The position numbers and the translations under genes are program-made. The notes beneath the pieces were generated by a model, which saw only the letters and a program-made list of their open reading frames with translations, ran no database searches and was not told the DNA's origin. From Sulfurimonas paralvinellae (GTDB lineage Bacteria; Campylobacterota; Campylobacteria; Campylobacterales; Sulfurimonadaceae), in assembly GCF_014905135.1 (NCBI RefSeq), contig NZ_CP041406.1, forward strand, positions 1,674,001-1,738,000: a stretch of DNA of 64,000 nt, in the 5' to 3' direction. Of this stretch, positions 8,331 to 17,123 are shown in pieces; position 1 is the stretch's first letter, and every line of letters begins with the position of its first letter.

Positions 8331-10729
8331 AAAACCTCTTCAACTCGTTTTACAGGAACAATCTCTAAAGATTCCTGAACTTCTTTTGGAATATCATCCA
8401 AATCTCTCTCATAATTTTTAAATGGAATAAGCACTTTGCTCATTTCAGCTTTATGCGCTGCAATAAGCTTTTCTTTCAATCCTCCGATAGGAAGAACTTC
8501 GCCACTAAGTGAAACTTCACCTGTCATGGCAATCTCAGAACGAATCTTGCGTGAGCTTAAGATAGAAGCAATAACACTCACCATAGCAATTCCTGCGCTT
8601 GGACCATCTTTTGGTGTTGCACCGTCTGGGACATGAACATGCAGATCATAACGCTTATAGACCTCACTCGGATCGACCTTTATCTTTTCAGTTTTTTCAC
8701 TGTAGGTCATAGGAATATTATCTTCAGAAATACGTAATTTACGTTTGTCTATCAAAGTCTTGACAACACTCATCGCAATGCGTGCAGACTCTTTCATAAC
8801 ATCACCAAGACTTCCGGTTAACTGCAAATTACCTTTGCCTTTGATGCGTATACTCTCTATTTTAAGAACATCACCGCCTACAGCTGTCCATGCAAGGCCA
8901 TTCACCACACCTACAACAGGAACCTTATCTGTCTTTTGGATTTCAAAGACTGATTTATCAAAGAACTCTTTAAGATTCTTGACAGATACAGATACTTTCT
9001 CTATCTCTGAATTTTTCAACAGTTCACGCGCTGCCTTACGGCACATCTCTGCGATTCTTCTTCTAAGATTTCTTACTCCCGCTTCACGTGTATAGCTGTG
9101 AATCAGCTCACGCAGCGCCGGTTTTGAGATAGTAAGCTCAGACTTTTTCAACCCGTGCTTTTTCAGCTCCTGCGGTAAAAGATAGCGTTTGGCTATCTCA
9201 AACTTCTCCTGCGGCGTGTAAGAGCTTAGTGTAATGAACTCCATTCTGTCACGCAGCGGTGCAGGAATACGGCCTACATCATTTGCTGTAGCAATAAAAA
9301 TGACGTTGGAGAGATCCAAATCAAAGTTAAGATAGTAATCACGAAACTCACTGTTTTGCTCAGGGTCAAGAATCTCTAAAAGTGCTGCTGTCGGATCACC
9401 CCTCTGTGAACGTGAAACTTTATCTATCTCATCAAGAACAATGACAGGATTCATCTTCTTCGCATCGATAAGCCCTTGCGTGATACGTCCAGGCATAGCA
9501 CCCACATACGTTCGGCGGTGTCCGCGCAGTTCATTGACATCTTCAAGTCCGCCTAAAGCGATGCGGATAAGCGGACGCTTCAAAGCTGTAGCGATGGAGT
9601 TCGCAAGAGAAGTCTTACCAACACCCGGAGGACCTGAAAAGCAGAGAATTGCTCCAGCACCTTTTTTGAGTGCTATGCCGCGTAACTCCAACAGCTCTTT
9701 GACCGCAAAATATTCTACGATCCGCTCTTTTGGCTTTTCAAGTGAGAAGTGGTCTTTGTCAAGCTGCGTCTCTACATTTTCAATTTTAAGTGCTTTTTTT
9801 GCAAACGAGCCAAATGGAATATCTAAAACCCAGTCAAGATAAGTCTGCGTCATGGAAGCATCAGACGAGTCAGGATGCATACGCGCAAAACGCTCAAGCT
9901 GTTTTTTTATCTCTTTATAGGCATCTTCGCCCATTTTGTCTTTTTTCGCCTCAAGCTTTTTATAATACTCTTCTATCTCCTCTTCACGAGCAGTGTCCGT
10001 TCCAAGCTCTTTTTGTATCTGTTTGAGCTGCTCTTTTAAAAAGTACTCTTTATTGACCTTTTCAATGTGCGTATGCACTTTTGAGCGAATCTCTTTTTGT
10101 AGTTTATTCGCTTCTATCTCATCTATGAGAATGTCAATCAAATCCAAAAATCGCTTTTCGGTATCTGTCTCTACAAAAAGTTTATATGCCTGCTCTTTTT
10201 TGAGTTTGATCGTTGAGCAGATAAGGTCTATGATACGGTTGTGGTCATGATTTTCTTCTATGGTACGAAGCAGATCTGGCGGAAAATAATTACTCACCGC
10301 AGAAAGCGCTCGAACCTTCTCACGCACCACTTCTAAAATAGCATCGATTTTCAGTGAATTTACTTCTGTAGGTTCTAAAATATCTACATGGGCAATCAGT
10401 GGATCATCAGATACTTTATAAAGCGATTTTGCGCGTGCAAGCCCCTGAAAAAGAACTTTTACACGACCATCCGGCAAAGAGACCTTGCGCATAATGGAGC
10501 CGACAACACCTGCATCATACAGTGACTCATACTCACGTTCTCCTTCATGTTCCGCTTTTGTCGGGCAGACAATGACAAGTGTATTTTCATCTATAGCCTT
10601 TGTTGCCGCTTCTATATTCTTTTCATCACTCAAAAAGAGCGGTGAGATCATGAAAGGGTATAAAAAGATCTCATCTTCGGCTATCACAGGAATATCAGCC
10701 GGAAATTCACCGTAATTACTTAGTTTCAT
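8312..10729 (-). CDS. lon: ATP-dependent protease La
   Basis: An 805-residue LonA protease that degrades misfolded and regulatory proteins in the cytoplasm. It has the N-terminal substrate-binding domain and coiled region (to about 300), an AAA+ module with Walker A GPPGVGKTS (about 366-374) and Walker B VIVLDEIDK, and the C-terminal protease domain with catalytic Ser711 in DGPSAGIAM and the Lys in KLIAAHKAEM. The start at 10729 is chosen over an in-frame ATG 12 codons upstream because GGAGGACAG sits seven bases before it. The start overlaps the end of bamD by 14 bases, implying coupled translation. The stop codon lies within the terminator. Confidence 0.95.
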   Translation of the reverse strand: MKLSNYGEFPADIPVIAEDEIFLYPFMISPLFLSDEKNIEAATKAIDENTLVIVCPTKAEHEGEREYESLYDAGVVGSIMRKVSLPDGRVKVLFQGLARAKSLYKVSDDPLIAHVDILEPTEVNSLKIDAILEVVREKVRALSAVSNYFPPDLLRTIEENHDHNRIIDLICSTIKLKKEQAYKLFVETDTEKRFLDLIDILIDEIEANKLQKEIRSKVHTHIEKVNKEYFLKEQLKQIQKELGTDTAREEEIEEYYKKLEAKKDKMGEDAYKEIKKQLERFARMHPDSSDASMTQTYLDWVLDIPFGSFAKKALKIENVETQLDKDHFSLEKPKERIVEYFAVKELLELRGIALKKGAGAILCFSGPPGVGKTSLANSIATALKRPLIRIALGGLEDVNELRGHRRTYVGAMPGRITQGLIDAKKMNPVIVLDEIDKVSRSQRGDPTAALLEILDPEQNSEFRDYYLNFDLDLSNVIFIATANDVGRIPAPLRDRMEFITLSSYTPQEKFEIAKRYLLPQELKKHGLKKSELTISKPALRELIHSYTREAGVRNLRRRIAEMCRKAARELLKNSEIEKVSVSVKNLKEFFDKSVFEIQKTDKVPVVGVVNGLAWTAVGGDVLKIESIRIKGKGNLQLTGSLGDVMKESARIAMSVVKTLIDKRKLRISEDNIPMTYSEKTEKIKVDPSEVYKRYDLHVHVPDGATPKDGPSAGIAMVSVIASILSSRKIRSEIAMTGEVSLSGEVLPIGGLKEKLIAAHKAEMSKVLIPFKNYERDLDDIPKEVQESLEIVPVKRVEEVLKQVLI

Positions 10730-11456
10730 TACTGTCCTCCTGAACTGTGTTGCGTGAAACGACACTTTGCGTGTCTGGAATCAAAAAGGCATACCAGGAT
10801 GCTGTGCCGTCACCCTCGAACATAGAACGATACCAAGGAGTATTCGCACGTTCAACTTCATCCCAGTTTATCCATTTCTCCGGCATTATTGCACGGTAAT
10901 AAGCTGCTGCTTTTGGCTTGTCTATACGATCATAAAGAGACGCAATGGTCTCATTTAAAACAGCATCTGCGAGATAAAGATTTGTAAGCATGCTGTCTAC
11001 CAAAGAGTAGTACATAGAGCGTGGATACTTTTGTTTGAATGATTTTGCTTCACTGATAGCATCGGAAATAAGCACCTGGTCACGGCGTGGATTCGGCAGC
11101 GCCATGTATTTCGCTTTTATCTTTAAAAACTCTGCAAACTCCCGCTCGTTTTCATTGGCATAACGCTTGACATACTCATTCAAAAAATGTTCAGTTAAAA
11201 GATACTCTTCATTGTGCATATGAGCAATGGCAAGAATCATCGTAGCTTCCGGCAGCAACGGCGAACCGATATGTTCACCCTGCAGTGAAGAATAGTAATC
11301 ATCTGCTTTGTCAATATCGCCATCGGAGATAGACTGAATGATCTTGCCATACCAATAGGCAGCCGGTTTGTTATACTCGTCAACCTCTTTGGAGCATGAG
11401 CTAAATATGAGTAGAGAGATAACTGCAAATGTAAAAATTTTTAAACTTTTATTCAT
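10716..11456 (-). CDS. bamD: Outer membrane assembly lipoprotein BamD
   Basis: A 246-residue lipoprotein. The signal peptide ends in the lipobox LLIFSSC (Cys21), followed by TPR-like helical repeats (AAYWYGKIIQSISDGDIDKA, then PEATMILAIAHMHNEEY, then a YVKRYANE repeat). BamD is the essential TPR lipoprotein of the BAM complex that inserts beta-barrels into the outer membrane. Length and repeat layout fit the family. The gene is directly upstream of lon and overlaps it by 14 bases, so envelope assembly and protein quality control are probably co-transcribed here. AGGAA precedes the start. The C-terminal region beyond about 200 is less typical. Confidence 0.82.
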   Translation of the reverse strand: MNKSLKIFTFAVISLLIFSSCSKEVDEYNKPAAYWYGKIIQSISDGDIDKADDYYSSLQGEHIGSPLLPEATMILAIAHMHNEEYLLTEHFLNEYVKRYANENEREFAEFLKIKAKYMALPNPRRDQVLISDAISEAKSFKQKYPRSMYYSLVDSMLTNLYLADAVLNETIASLYDRIDKPKAAAYYRAIMPEKWINWDEVERANTPWYRSMFEGDGTASWYAFLIPDTQSVVSRNTVQEDSNETK

Positions 11457-11487
11457 AAAATAGATTCCTGTTGTTAATTAGAATGTT

Positions 11488-11493
11488 ATTTTA
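11488..11493 (-). promoter_or_regulatory. Candidate -10 of the bamD-lon operon
   Basis: On the minus strand TTTTGGATAAAATAAC contains TAAAAT with a nearby TGG, 31 bases before the bamD ATG. The tRNA-Phe gene lies 95 bases upstream on the same strand, so read-through from the tRNA promoter is the alternative. Confidence 0.35.
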
Positions 11494-11551
11494 TCCAAAA
11501 GATATATAATGAGGATTAAATTGCTGAGTAATAATGATTTTTAAAAGGAAG

Positions 11552-11627
11552 TGGTGGCCTGTCTCGGAATCGAACCAAGGACACAGTGATTTTCAGTCAC
11601 TTGCTCTACCGACTGAGCTAACAGGCC
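11552..11627 (-). tRNA. tRNA-Phe (anticodon GAA)
   Basis: The minus strand folds into a complete 76-base cloverleaf. It has a 7-bp acceptor stem GGCCTGT/ACAGGCC, D-loop AGTCGGTA, a 5-bp anticodon stem AGTGA/TCACT, loop CTGAAAA with anticodon GAA, a T-arm with TTCGATT, discriminator A, and an encoded CCA end. It lies on the bamD-lon strand just upstream of bamD. Confidence 0.97.
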
Positions 11628-11644
11628 ATCTTTAAGAGGAGAGA

Positions 11645-11650
11645 ATTTTA
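11645..11650 (-). promoter_or_regulatory. Candidate -10 of tRNA-Phe
   Basis: TAAAAT (inside CTGTAAAATTC on the minus strand) is 17 bases before the tRNA 5' end. No clear -35 is seen. Confidence 0.35.
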
Positions 11651-11783
11651 CAGTTTTGTATCTAAAAAAGAGCTTACACCCCTTAAAATAATACTTTTAG
11701 AAAAAATAAAACATAAAAAAACATGAAATCTTTGTCAAAAAAACTCTATTTTCATATATTTTCAGAACAATCTGTAAAAAAAG

Positions 11784-11792
11784 TGCTACAAT
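11784..11792 (+). promoter_or_regulatory. Extended -10 promoter of the surface protein/pilin module
   Basis: TGcTACAAT is an extended -10 element about 84 bases before the ATG of the 1252-residue protein. The predicted start of transcription is near 11799, so the upstream ORF at 11826 and the A9G10 tract lie inside the leader RNA. The rest of 11628-11875 is AT-rich with nothing else recognised. Confidence 0.5.
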
Positions 11793-11825
11793 AGAGTAAG
11801 GACAAGTAACATTAGTGTTGAGCGG

Positions 11826-11879
11826 ATGTTTGGTGCACTAATTTTACTTAAAAAAAAAGGGGGGGGGGATCTGCCATGA
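11826..11879 (+). promoter_or_regulatory. Upstream ORF crossing the poly-A/poly-G tract
   Basis: ATG at 11826 opens a 17-codon frame (MFGALILLKKKGGGDLP) preceded by GAGCGG. It reads through the whole A9G10 tract and stops at TGA 11877-11879, which overlaps the ATG of the large downstream gene as ATGA. At the present length of ten G this gives a coupled stop/start. One G more, or two fewer, would fuse the two frames. One G fewer would make the upstream frame run on past the start out of frame. The frame arithmetic is read directly; regulation is inference. Confidence 0.4.
11850..11868 (+). repeat. A9G10 homopolymer tract (candidate phase-variation site)
   Basis: Nine A followed by ten G, ending seven bases before the start codon at 11876. 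Poly-G tracts of this length are the classic slipped-strand contingency loci of Campylobacter and Helicobacter. Here the G run also sits where the ribosome-binding site should be, so its length changes both the spacing and the frame of the upstream ORF. It is the only long G tract in the window. Confidence 0.85.
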
Positions 11880-14800
11880 AGTCATTTTCAAAAAAAACAA
11901 TTTTTTTATTATTACTTATCATAATACCCACATCATCAATTGCTGCAACAGCATGTACTGGAACAACAGCTACCTGTTCTTATGATATCACAGCTGCAGA
12001 ATTGGCCTCACAAATAGAAGGCTCTGGTATCACTATTACGAATCCAGTTATTACCCATGGTTCTGGTTCCCAAGTAGGTATTTTCTCAAATGGAATTAAT
12101 GGATCCAATTTAGAAATTGATGAAGGAATCACACTTACCTGTATGAGTGTTGAAGAATCCTTTACAACTAATAGCTCATGGAGTACTTCAATTACTGCTT
12201 CAGACACATATACTGATGCTGACTTAACCGGTATTGACGATAAAGCAATATATAACCCTGTAATCTTTGAGTTTGATGTTACATTAGATGAGAATACACG
12301 TCTTTTATTGATTGATTATCAATTTGCTTCTGAAGAATACAATGAGTATGTAGGTTCCCAATATAATGATGCTTTTGGCTTTTTTATCTCAGGTGGTGAT
12401 TTAAACCAAACATACAATATAGCAAGAGTCGTTGACAATCAGACATATGTAACCATCAATGATATTAACAATTATGACACTGTCACTTTAAATAATGTCA
12501 ATAACGGAACTGCTGGACAATATGGGACACAAGCAAATGTCAATACAGCCAATACAGCTTATTATATAGACAATGATCAAAACAACCAAGGAGGAACTTC
12601 TCCAGTTCTTGTAGAATATGATGGTCTTACACATACACTACATGCTACGCTTGACAACCTTACACCGGGAGAGACCTATCATTTTAAAATGGCTATCGCT
12701 GATACTGCCGATGCATATTGGGATACTGGTGTATTCATTAACAAAATACGTGGTCTACGGGCACCAAAGCTTTGTTATGACTATGCTTATAAACAAAATG
12801 AAAGATATATCACTGCAGAATATAATGATAGTGTTGGTCCCTATATTGATACTGATGTATCTACAAGCGAACCACTTGAAATTGCAATGTACTTTAAAAA
12901 TCAAGAAGAATCTGATTTAGCAGTAAGCAATGTCAAACTCAATGTACTTGATATCAATACATCACAGGCAGCATATTCATCAGAGTCTGTATACGTTACA
13001 CAACCAGGTAGTGTCTACCCAGAACATATAGCAGATAATACTTTAGGTATGACTACAACTAATAGTGAAATACTTAACATACCAATCGATTCTTTTGATA
13101 GTTTTGAAAACTTCTATACATATTTTTCTATTAACCCTCAAACATCTCACTTGACAATGCCTATAGTCGCTAGACTTGATTACAATATCACTATTCCACT
13201 TTCAGCTACACAAAGCGTAACTCTTCCGCGCTCAAGTCTCATTGACCAGGATATTCCAATTTGTGGAGGCGGAGCATCTAGTTATAAACCTGCATACGGT
13301 CTATTTAATATCATAGAAAATGGGTTAAATCCTGGAAAAAGTGCAGGTGACAATAACCTGTTCTATAATTTAAATACTCAGGTTGTCAACAGAACTCCAA
13401 ATATATCTGTTGTTTCTATGGATGAGAACAATCTAGATACCTTAAAAGACATCAATGGTTCTGTGATAGTGGCTGTTGACATGGTGGACTTAGGAGCCTT
13501 TCATGATACAGTCGCTTCTTGTAACGAAGAGAGTAATGCTATTTCCAAGAGAGTATGGACAACAATTGACAATGCTGCACAGGCAGCTGTTTCCTTACTT
13601 CCTGGAGAAGCCCGTGTAAATGCCACATTTAGAGTGAGCTACAATGCTGACGGCAACAACACTGGAGCTTTACATCTCATACCTGCTGCGACAGATGGTA
13701 GTGGAAATGTTATATCTTGGAATGTAGCTAATTTCCCATCACTGGCGGGCAACAATTGTTTACAAGACATGGATGGCAATCCAAATAATGTAGATACAGT
13801 TCCTTCCTGGTGTAATAATGCAGGGACAGCTGCTGCATCAGCTATGGACTTTGATGAACTCGTGGCATGTCAACAGTGTATCTATGGATATGATACGAAA
13901 TTTATCTGTTCACGAGACAATTTTGCTGTTCGTCCTGAAGCTTTTCATATACAGATAAAAGATCAAAACCAAACTGTAACAACTGCAAATGAACCACTGA
14001 TTGGCACGAATACATCGACATCCCCTCTTAAATTAGCAGCAGGTTATAACTATATTTTAGAGATAAATGCTACAAATCATCTTGACAACAATGCATCACG
14101 AGGTTATTATACAGGCATTGATACAGCATATATTTGGTCTCCGCCAGTAGGAAAAGATATAAGCGGATGTAATGACGACAACAACTATACTGCCAATATC
14201 AATTTTGGCAATGGAATTGCCGACCAAAACACAAGTCTTAATCAAGTAGGTGCGTATAGTTTCAATATAAGTGACACGAAATGGACAGCAGTGGATAGTG
14301 ACCTTAATTATTTAATGGATACAAATAGGACTAATCATTATCTTGCACCTTATTCAGCCCACTTTTTAACGGGAACTGATTGTGTTCTCAATAGCGATTT
14401 TGTAGATCAGTCAGCTGTAAATGACAATCTTACTGGATGCGATATTAACAGTACACATTCTACGCATATAAGTAGTACACAGACAATTACATATAACGAT
14501 TTAAATATCAGTTTCTATCCTTATAAATTCGACATTAATGGATCAGTTACAGGCAATCCTATTCTTCCAACGGTAGGAATAAATTATCAAGCAGTAGCCC
14601 CAATCCATGCATTTGTCTATATGTCCGATATAAACAACAGTGCAGATGAAAACATGTCTTATCATCTCAACGGATTTATATCCGCAGCAGGCTACAATGA
14701 TGTATTAGTAGGTAATTTTGTAGAAAAATGTTATGCAACTCCATTAACAATCACTATAAAAACAACAAATAGAGATCTTAATGATACGGAGGGTAATCAT

Positions 14801-15634
14801 GTAACGTTTAGAGCAAGATTTCACGATGTAAACAAAACAACCACTAAACCTATCACAAATTTAGATGTCAATGTAAGTGACACTGCACCTAATGTTGCAG
14901 AGTTTCAATTTGATACAAACGAAAGTCATTTTTATAAAACATCAAATGGTAGCATAAGGACATATCTCAACCTCAATTATGATAGAAATGTAACCAAAAC
15001 GGTCAATCCAAAAGCAATAATTTTTCTCTCTTATGATGTAAATGATACCAATATAAGCCATGCTTTCCATGCAGATCTGCTTAATAATAAAACTTCTGAA
15101 ATGAAAAAGGATCTCAACACTACGCTACCTATTAAATTTTATTATGGTCGTGCTCACGCAGGAAAACAAAGATTTGAAGTACCGACAGACAATCCGTATA
15201 CTACAAATATTTATTATGAAATCTACTGTTATAATGCAGGCTGTAATCTTGCACTGATCCCTAGTATCCAGCATGTTGATGATATTCGCTGGTATCAAAA
15301 TACATTACATGTGACGACAAATGATGGTAATGTCAGTAGTCCGCTAACAGAGCAGGGAGCGTTCAATGTAACATCAAGCATCCCTGCCAACGGAACGAAT
15401 ACAACAACGGCAAATCTTAACTATAATGGAGCTCTTGGTTATCCATACACAACCACTATGGAAATCAATGCGTCCAATTGGCTAATTTATAACGAAAACG
15501 ATGCAAATGCGCAAACAAACCCTTTTCAAGTAGAATTTAACAATGCTAATAGCAGCTGGAGTGGTGAGAGAGAAACAACCACAACCACAAAAGCATCCAA
15601 TGTTTCAAAAACGAACAGGAGAACAATGTGGTAA
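11876..15634 (+). CDS. Large exported surface protein with choice-of-anchor L domain
   Basis: 1252 residues with a signal peptide (MKSFSKKTIFLLLLIIIP, cleavage near residue 25). Residues about 30-290 match the choice-of-anchor L pattern (SQVGIFSNG, DEGITLTC, FQFASEEYNEYVG-like, DAFGFFISGG, ETYHFKMAIAD). Residues about 420-640 have more beta-rich segments. A Cys cluster CQQC-IYGYDTKFIC near 660-680 precedes a FAVRPEAF segment resembling DUF6701/MshQ-type proteins. The second half is Thr/Asn/Asp-rich beta sequence. About 25 extended bacterial N-glycosylation sequons (D/E-X-N-X-S/T) are present, mostly after residue 680. No C-terminal sorting signal or TM helix is seen. Translation overlaps the next prepilin gene by seven bases, which suggests a pilus-associated adhesin. 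Function otherwise unknown. Confidence 0.72.
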   Translation: MKSFSKKTIFLLLLIIIPTSSIAATACTGTTATCSYDITAAELASQIEGSGITITNPVITHGSGSQVGIFSNGINGSNLEIDEGITLTCMSVEESFTTNSSWSTSITASDTYTDADLTGIDDKAIYNPVIFEFDVTLDENTRLLLIDYQFASEEYNEYVGSQYNDAFGFFISGGDLNQTYNIARVVDNQTYVTINDINNYDTVTLNNVNNGTAGQYGTQANVNTANTAYYIDNDQNNQGGTSPVLVEYDGLTHTLHATLDNLTPGETYHFKMAIADTADAYWDTGVFINKIRGLRAPKLCYDYAYKQNERYITAEYNDSVGPYIDTDVSTSEPLEIAMYFKNQEESDLAVSNVKLNVLDINTSQAAYSSESVYVTQPGSVYPEHIADNTLGMTTTNSEILNIPIDSFDSFENFYTYFSINPQTSHLTMPIVARLDYNITIPLSATQSVTLPRSSLIDQDIPICGGGASSYKPAYGLFNIIENGLNPGKSAGDNNLFYNLNTQVVNRTPNISVVSMDENNLDTLKDINGSVIVAVDMVDLGAFHDTVASCNEESNAISKRVWTTIDNAAQAAVSLLPGEARVNATFRVSYNADGNNTGALHLIPAATDGSGNVISWNVANFPSLAGNNCLQDMDGNPNNVDTVPSWCNNAGTAAASAMDFDELVACQQCIYGYDTKFICSRDNFAVRPEAFHIQIKDQNQTVTTANEPLIGTNTSTSPLKLAAGYNYILEINATNHLDNNASRGYYTGIDTAYIWSPPVGKDISGCNDDNNYTANINFGNGIADQNTSLNQVGAYSFNISDTKWTAVDSDLNYLMDTNRTNHYLAPYSAHFLTGTDCVLNSDFVDQSAVNDNLTGCDINSTHSTHISSTQTITYNDLNISFYPYKFDINGSVTGNPILPTVGINYQAVAPIHAFVYMSDINNSADENMSYHLNGFISAAGYNDVLVGNFVEKCYATPLTITIKTTNRDLNDTEGNHVTFRARFHDVNKTTTKPITNLDVNVSDTAPNVAEFQFDTNESHFYKTSNGSIRTYLNLNYDRNVTKTVNPKAIIFLSYDVNDTNISHAFHADLLNNKTSEMKKDLNTTLPIKFYYGRAHAGKQRFEVPTDNPYTTNIYYEIYCYNAGCNLALIPSIQHVDDIRWYQNTLHVTTNDGNVSSPLTEQGAFNVTSSIPANGTNTTTANLNYNGALGYPYTTTMEINASNWLIYNENDANAQTNPFQVEFNNANSSWSGERETTTTTKASNVSKTNRRTMW

Positions 15635-16227
15635 AAAGATATGCATTTACGATGATCGAGCTAATATTTGCTATTGTCATCATATCAATTGCCATTGTCT
15701 CTCTGCCTGTTATGACAAACACGACGCAAAAAGGGGTCGAGCAGAATATAGTACAAGAAGCCATCTTCGCTGCTTCTGCGCAGCTAATGGGAATCATGTC
15801 CGGATATTGGGATGAACTTTCTATGCAAGACAATGCTCTTAGTAATCTTTCAAGAGTCATCAATATAGGCGGTGATTGCGATGCAGTTACACGAATGAGA
15901 CCAGGACATATTGCTCAGCCTTTTCATCGCCGCTGTTTAAATAATGATGTAAACCCTGCAAACTTAAGTGCAACAGGCGGCAATTTTTATTCACTTGATG
16001 ATGCTGTTGCTGCTGTCAATGGGACAGCTGATATATTTGATAATCCAAATGCATCTGATACAGGGTATAAAGATACTTATACAAGTACAGCAACAATTTC
16101 AAGAACAAACGACTTAAAAAAGATTGCTGTCTCAATTCAAGACAGCAATGGCAATACAATTACAAAACTTATCAGTTACAGTGCAAATATCGGTGAGCCG
16201 GAATACTATAAAAGGACTATGCAATGA
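15628..16227 (+). CDS. Type IV prepilin-like protein (minor pilin/pseudopilin)
   Basis: A 199-residue protein with a class III (prepilin peptidase) signal: VKRYA|FTMIEL, where the mature protein starts at Phe with Glu at position 5. A hydrophobic helix IFAIVIISIAIVSLPV follows. The rest is a globular domain with two Cys. The start is GTG at 15628, supported by AGGAG seven bases upstream; it overlaps the stop of the surface protein. It is probably a minor pilin or pseudopilin of a type IV pilus or type II-like system. No assembly ATPase, platform protein or peptidase is in the window. It overlaps the next prepilin gene by four bases. Confidence 0.85.
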   Translation: MVKRYAFTMIELIFAIVIISIAIVSLPVMTNTTQKGVEQNIVQEAIFAASAQLMGIMSGYWDELSMQDNALSNLSRVINIGGDCDAVTRMRPGHIAQPFHRRCLNNDVNPANLSATGGNFYSLDDAVAAVNGTADIFDNPNASDTGYKDTYTSTATISRTNDLKKIAVSIQDSNGNTITKLISYSANIGEPEYYKRTMQ

Positions 16228-17123
16228 TGCGCCGTTATGCTTTTACAATGATAGAGCTTATATTTGTTATTGTGGTAATGGGAATATTGGGAAAATACGG
16301 AGTTGAATTCCTTGCACAGGCATATCATAACTATATATTTGCACAGGTAAACAATCAACTACAGGCAGATGCTGAAATGGCAGTTGAAACGATTGCTGCA
16401 AGATTGCAGTACCGTATAAAAGCATCTGTTATTGGTCGCAAATCAAGTGACAATACATTTGTAGCTATCCAGAGTGCAAGCGGAACACAGTACAATATAT
16501 TAGAGTGGGTAGGGAGTGATGAAGAGAGCTTTCGAGGGAAAACAGCTCCTTATTGGAGCGGAATTATAGACTTAGATGACTCCAATGCTACCTATCTGGC
16601 TTCTCCTGGAACGAACACTGCCGAGATAAACAATATAATTGATGCTCTTGCACATAATAGTGGTACCGATATTAATGACAGTGCCATCTACTTTGTCGGT
16701 TCCAACAGTAACAGCCAACAATGGGGATGGACGATTCCACATGCTGCTTTTATTGATCAAAGCAATGCTATGCATCCAATACAGACAGATGCAAACACTT
16801 CTGTTCTCATTCCAAAAGTCGGTTCATTCAGCGGAGAAGATGTTTATGAATATTATAAACTTGCATGGACTGCTTATGCAGTTGGTATAAAAGATTATGA
16901 TGCTGCTACAAACAAGGGCACTCTTACACTTTGGTATGATTATCAGCCATGGGAAGGAGATGATTATACAAAAGCAACAACACAATCCTCTGTTATCATG
17001 GAAAATGTAAGTACATTCCAATTTCGTGCAGTAGGGTCTGTCATAAAAATTCAAGTCTGTGTAAAATCAGATTTAATAGAGGATGAAAAGTATTCATTAT
17101 GCAAAGAAAAAACAGTTTTTTAA
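16224..17123 (+). CDS. Type IV prepilin-like protein, PilW/GspJ-like
   Basis: 299 residues with the prepilin signal MMRRYA|FTMIEL followed by the helix IFVIVVMGILGKYGVEFL. The size and the later domain (many aromatic residues, C-terminal pair of Cys in KIQVCVKSDLIEDEKYSLC) fit the larger minor pilins of the PilW/GspJ kind. Three extended N-glycosylation sequons are visible (DSNAT, DINDS, DANTS). It starts within ATGATG overlapping the stop of the previous gene, and its end overlaps the next gene by 25 bases, so the three pilin genes are one translational unit with the surface protein. Confidence 0.8.
   Translation: MMRRYAFTMIELIFVIVVMGILGKYGVEFLAQAYHNYIFAQVNNQLQADAEMAVETIAARLQYRIKASVIGRKSSDNTFVAIQSASGTQYNILEWVGSDEESFRGKTAPYWSGIIDLDDSNATYLASPGTNTAEINNIIDALAHNSGTDINDSAIYFVGSNSNSQQWGWTIPHAAFIDQSNAMHPIQTDANTSVLIPKVGSFSGEDVYEYYKLAWTAYAVGIKDYDAATNKGTLTLWYDYQPWEGDDYTKATTQSSVIMENVSTFQFRAVGSVIKIQVCVKSDLIEDEKYSLCKEKTVF

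Noticed and set aside
9441-9842. 133-codon plus-strand frame opposite lon
   Set aside because: Antisense shadow of the AAA+ domain; Pro/Ser-rich with no start signal.
11505-11510. Perfect TATAAT on the plus strand
   Set aside because: It points into the antisense of tRNA-Phe with no plus-strand gene until 11876 and has no -35; likely chance in AT-rich sequence.
11876-15634. Accessory module as a recent insertion or genomic island near the tRNA-Phe gene
   Set aside because: tRNA genes are common integration points, but I see no integrase, no direct repeat of the tRNA 3' end downstream and no second tRNA fragment. The octamer also still occurs once in the module (15153).
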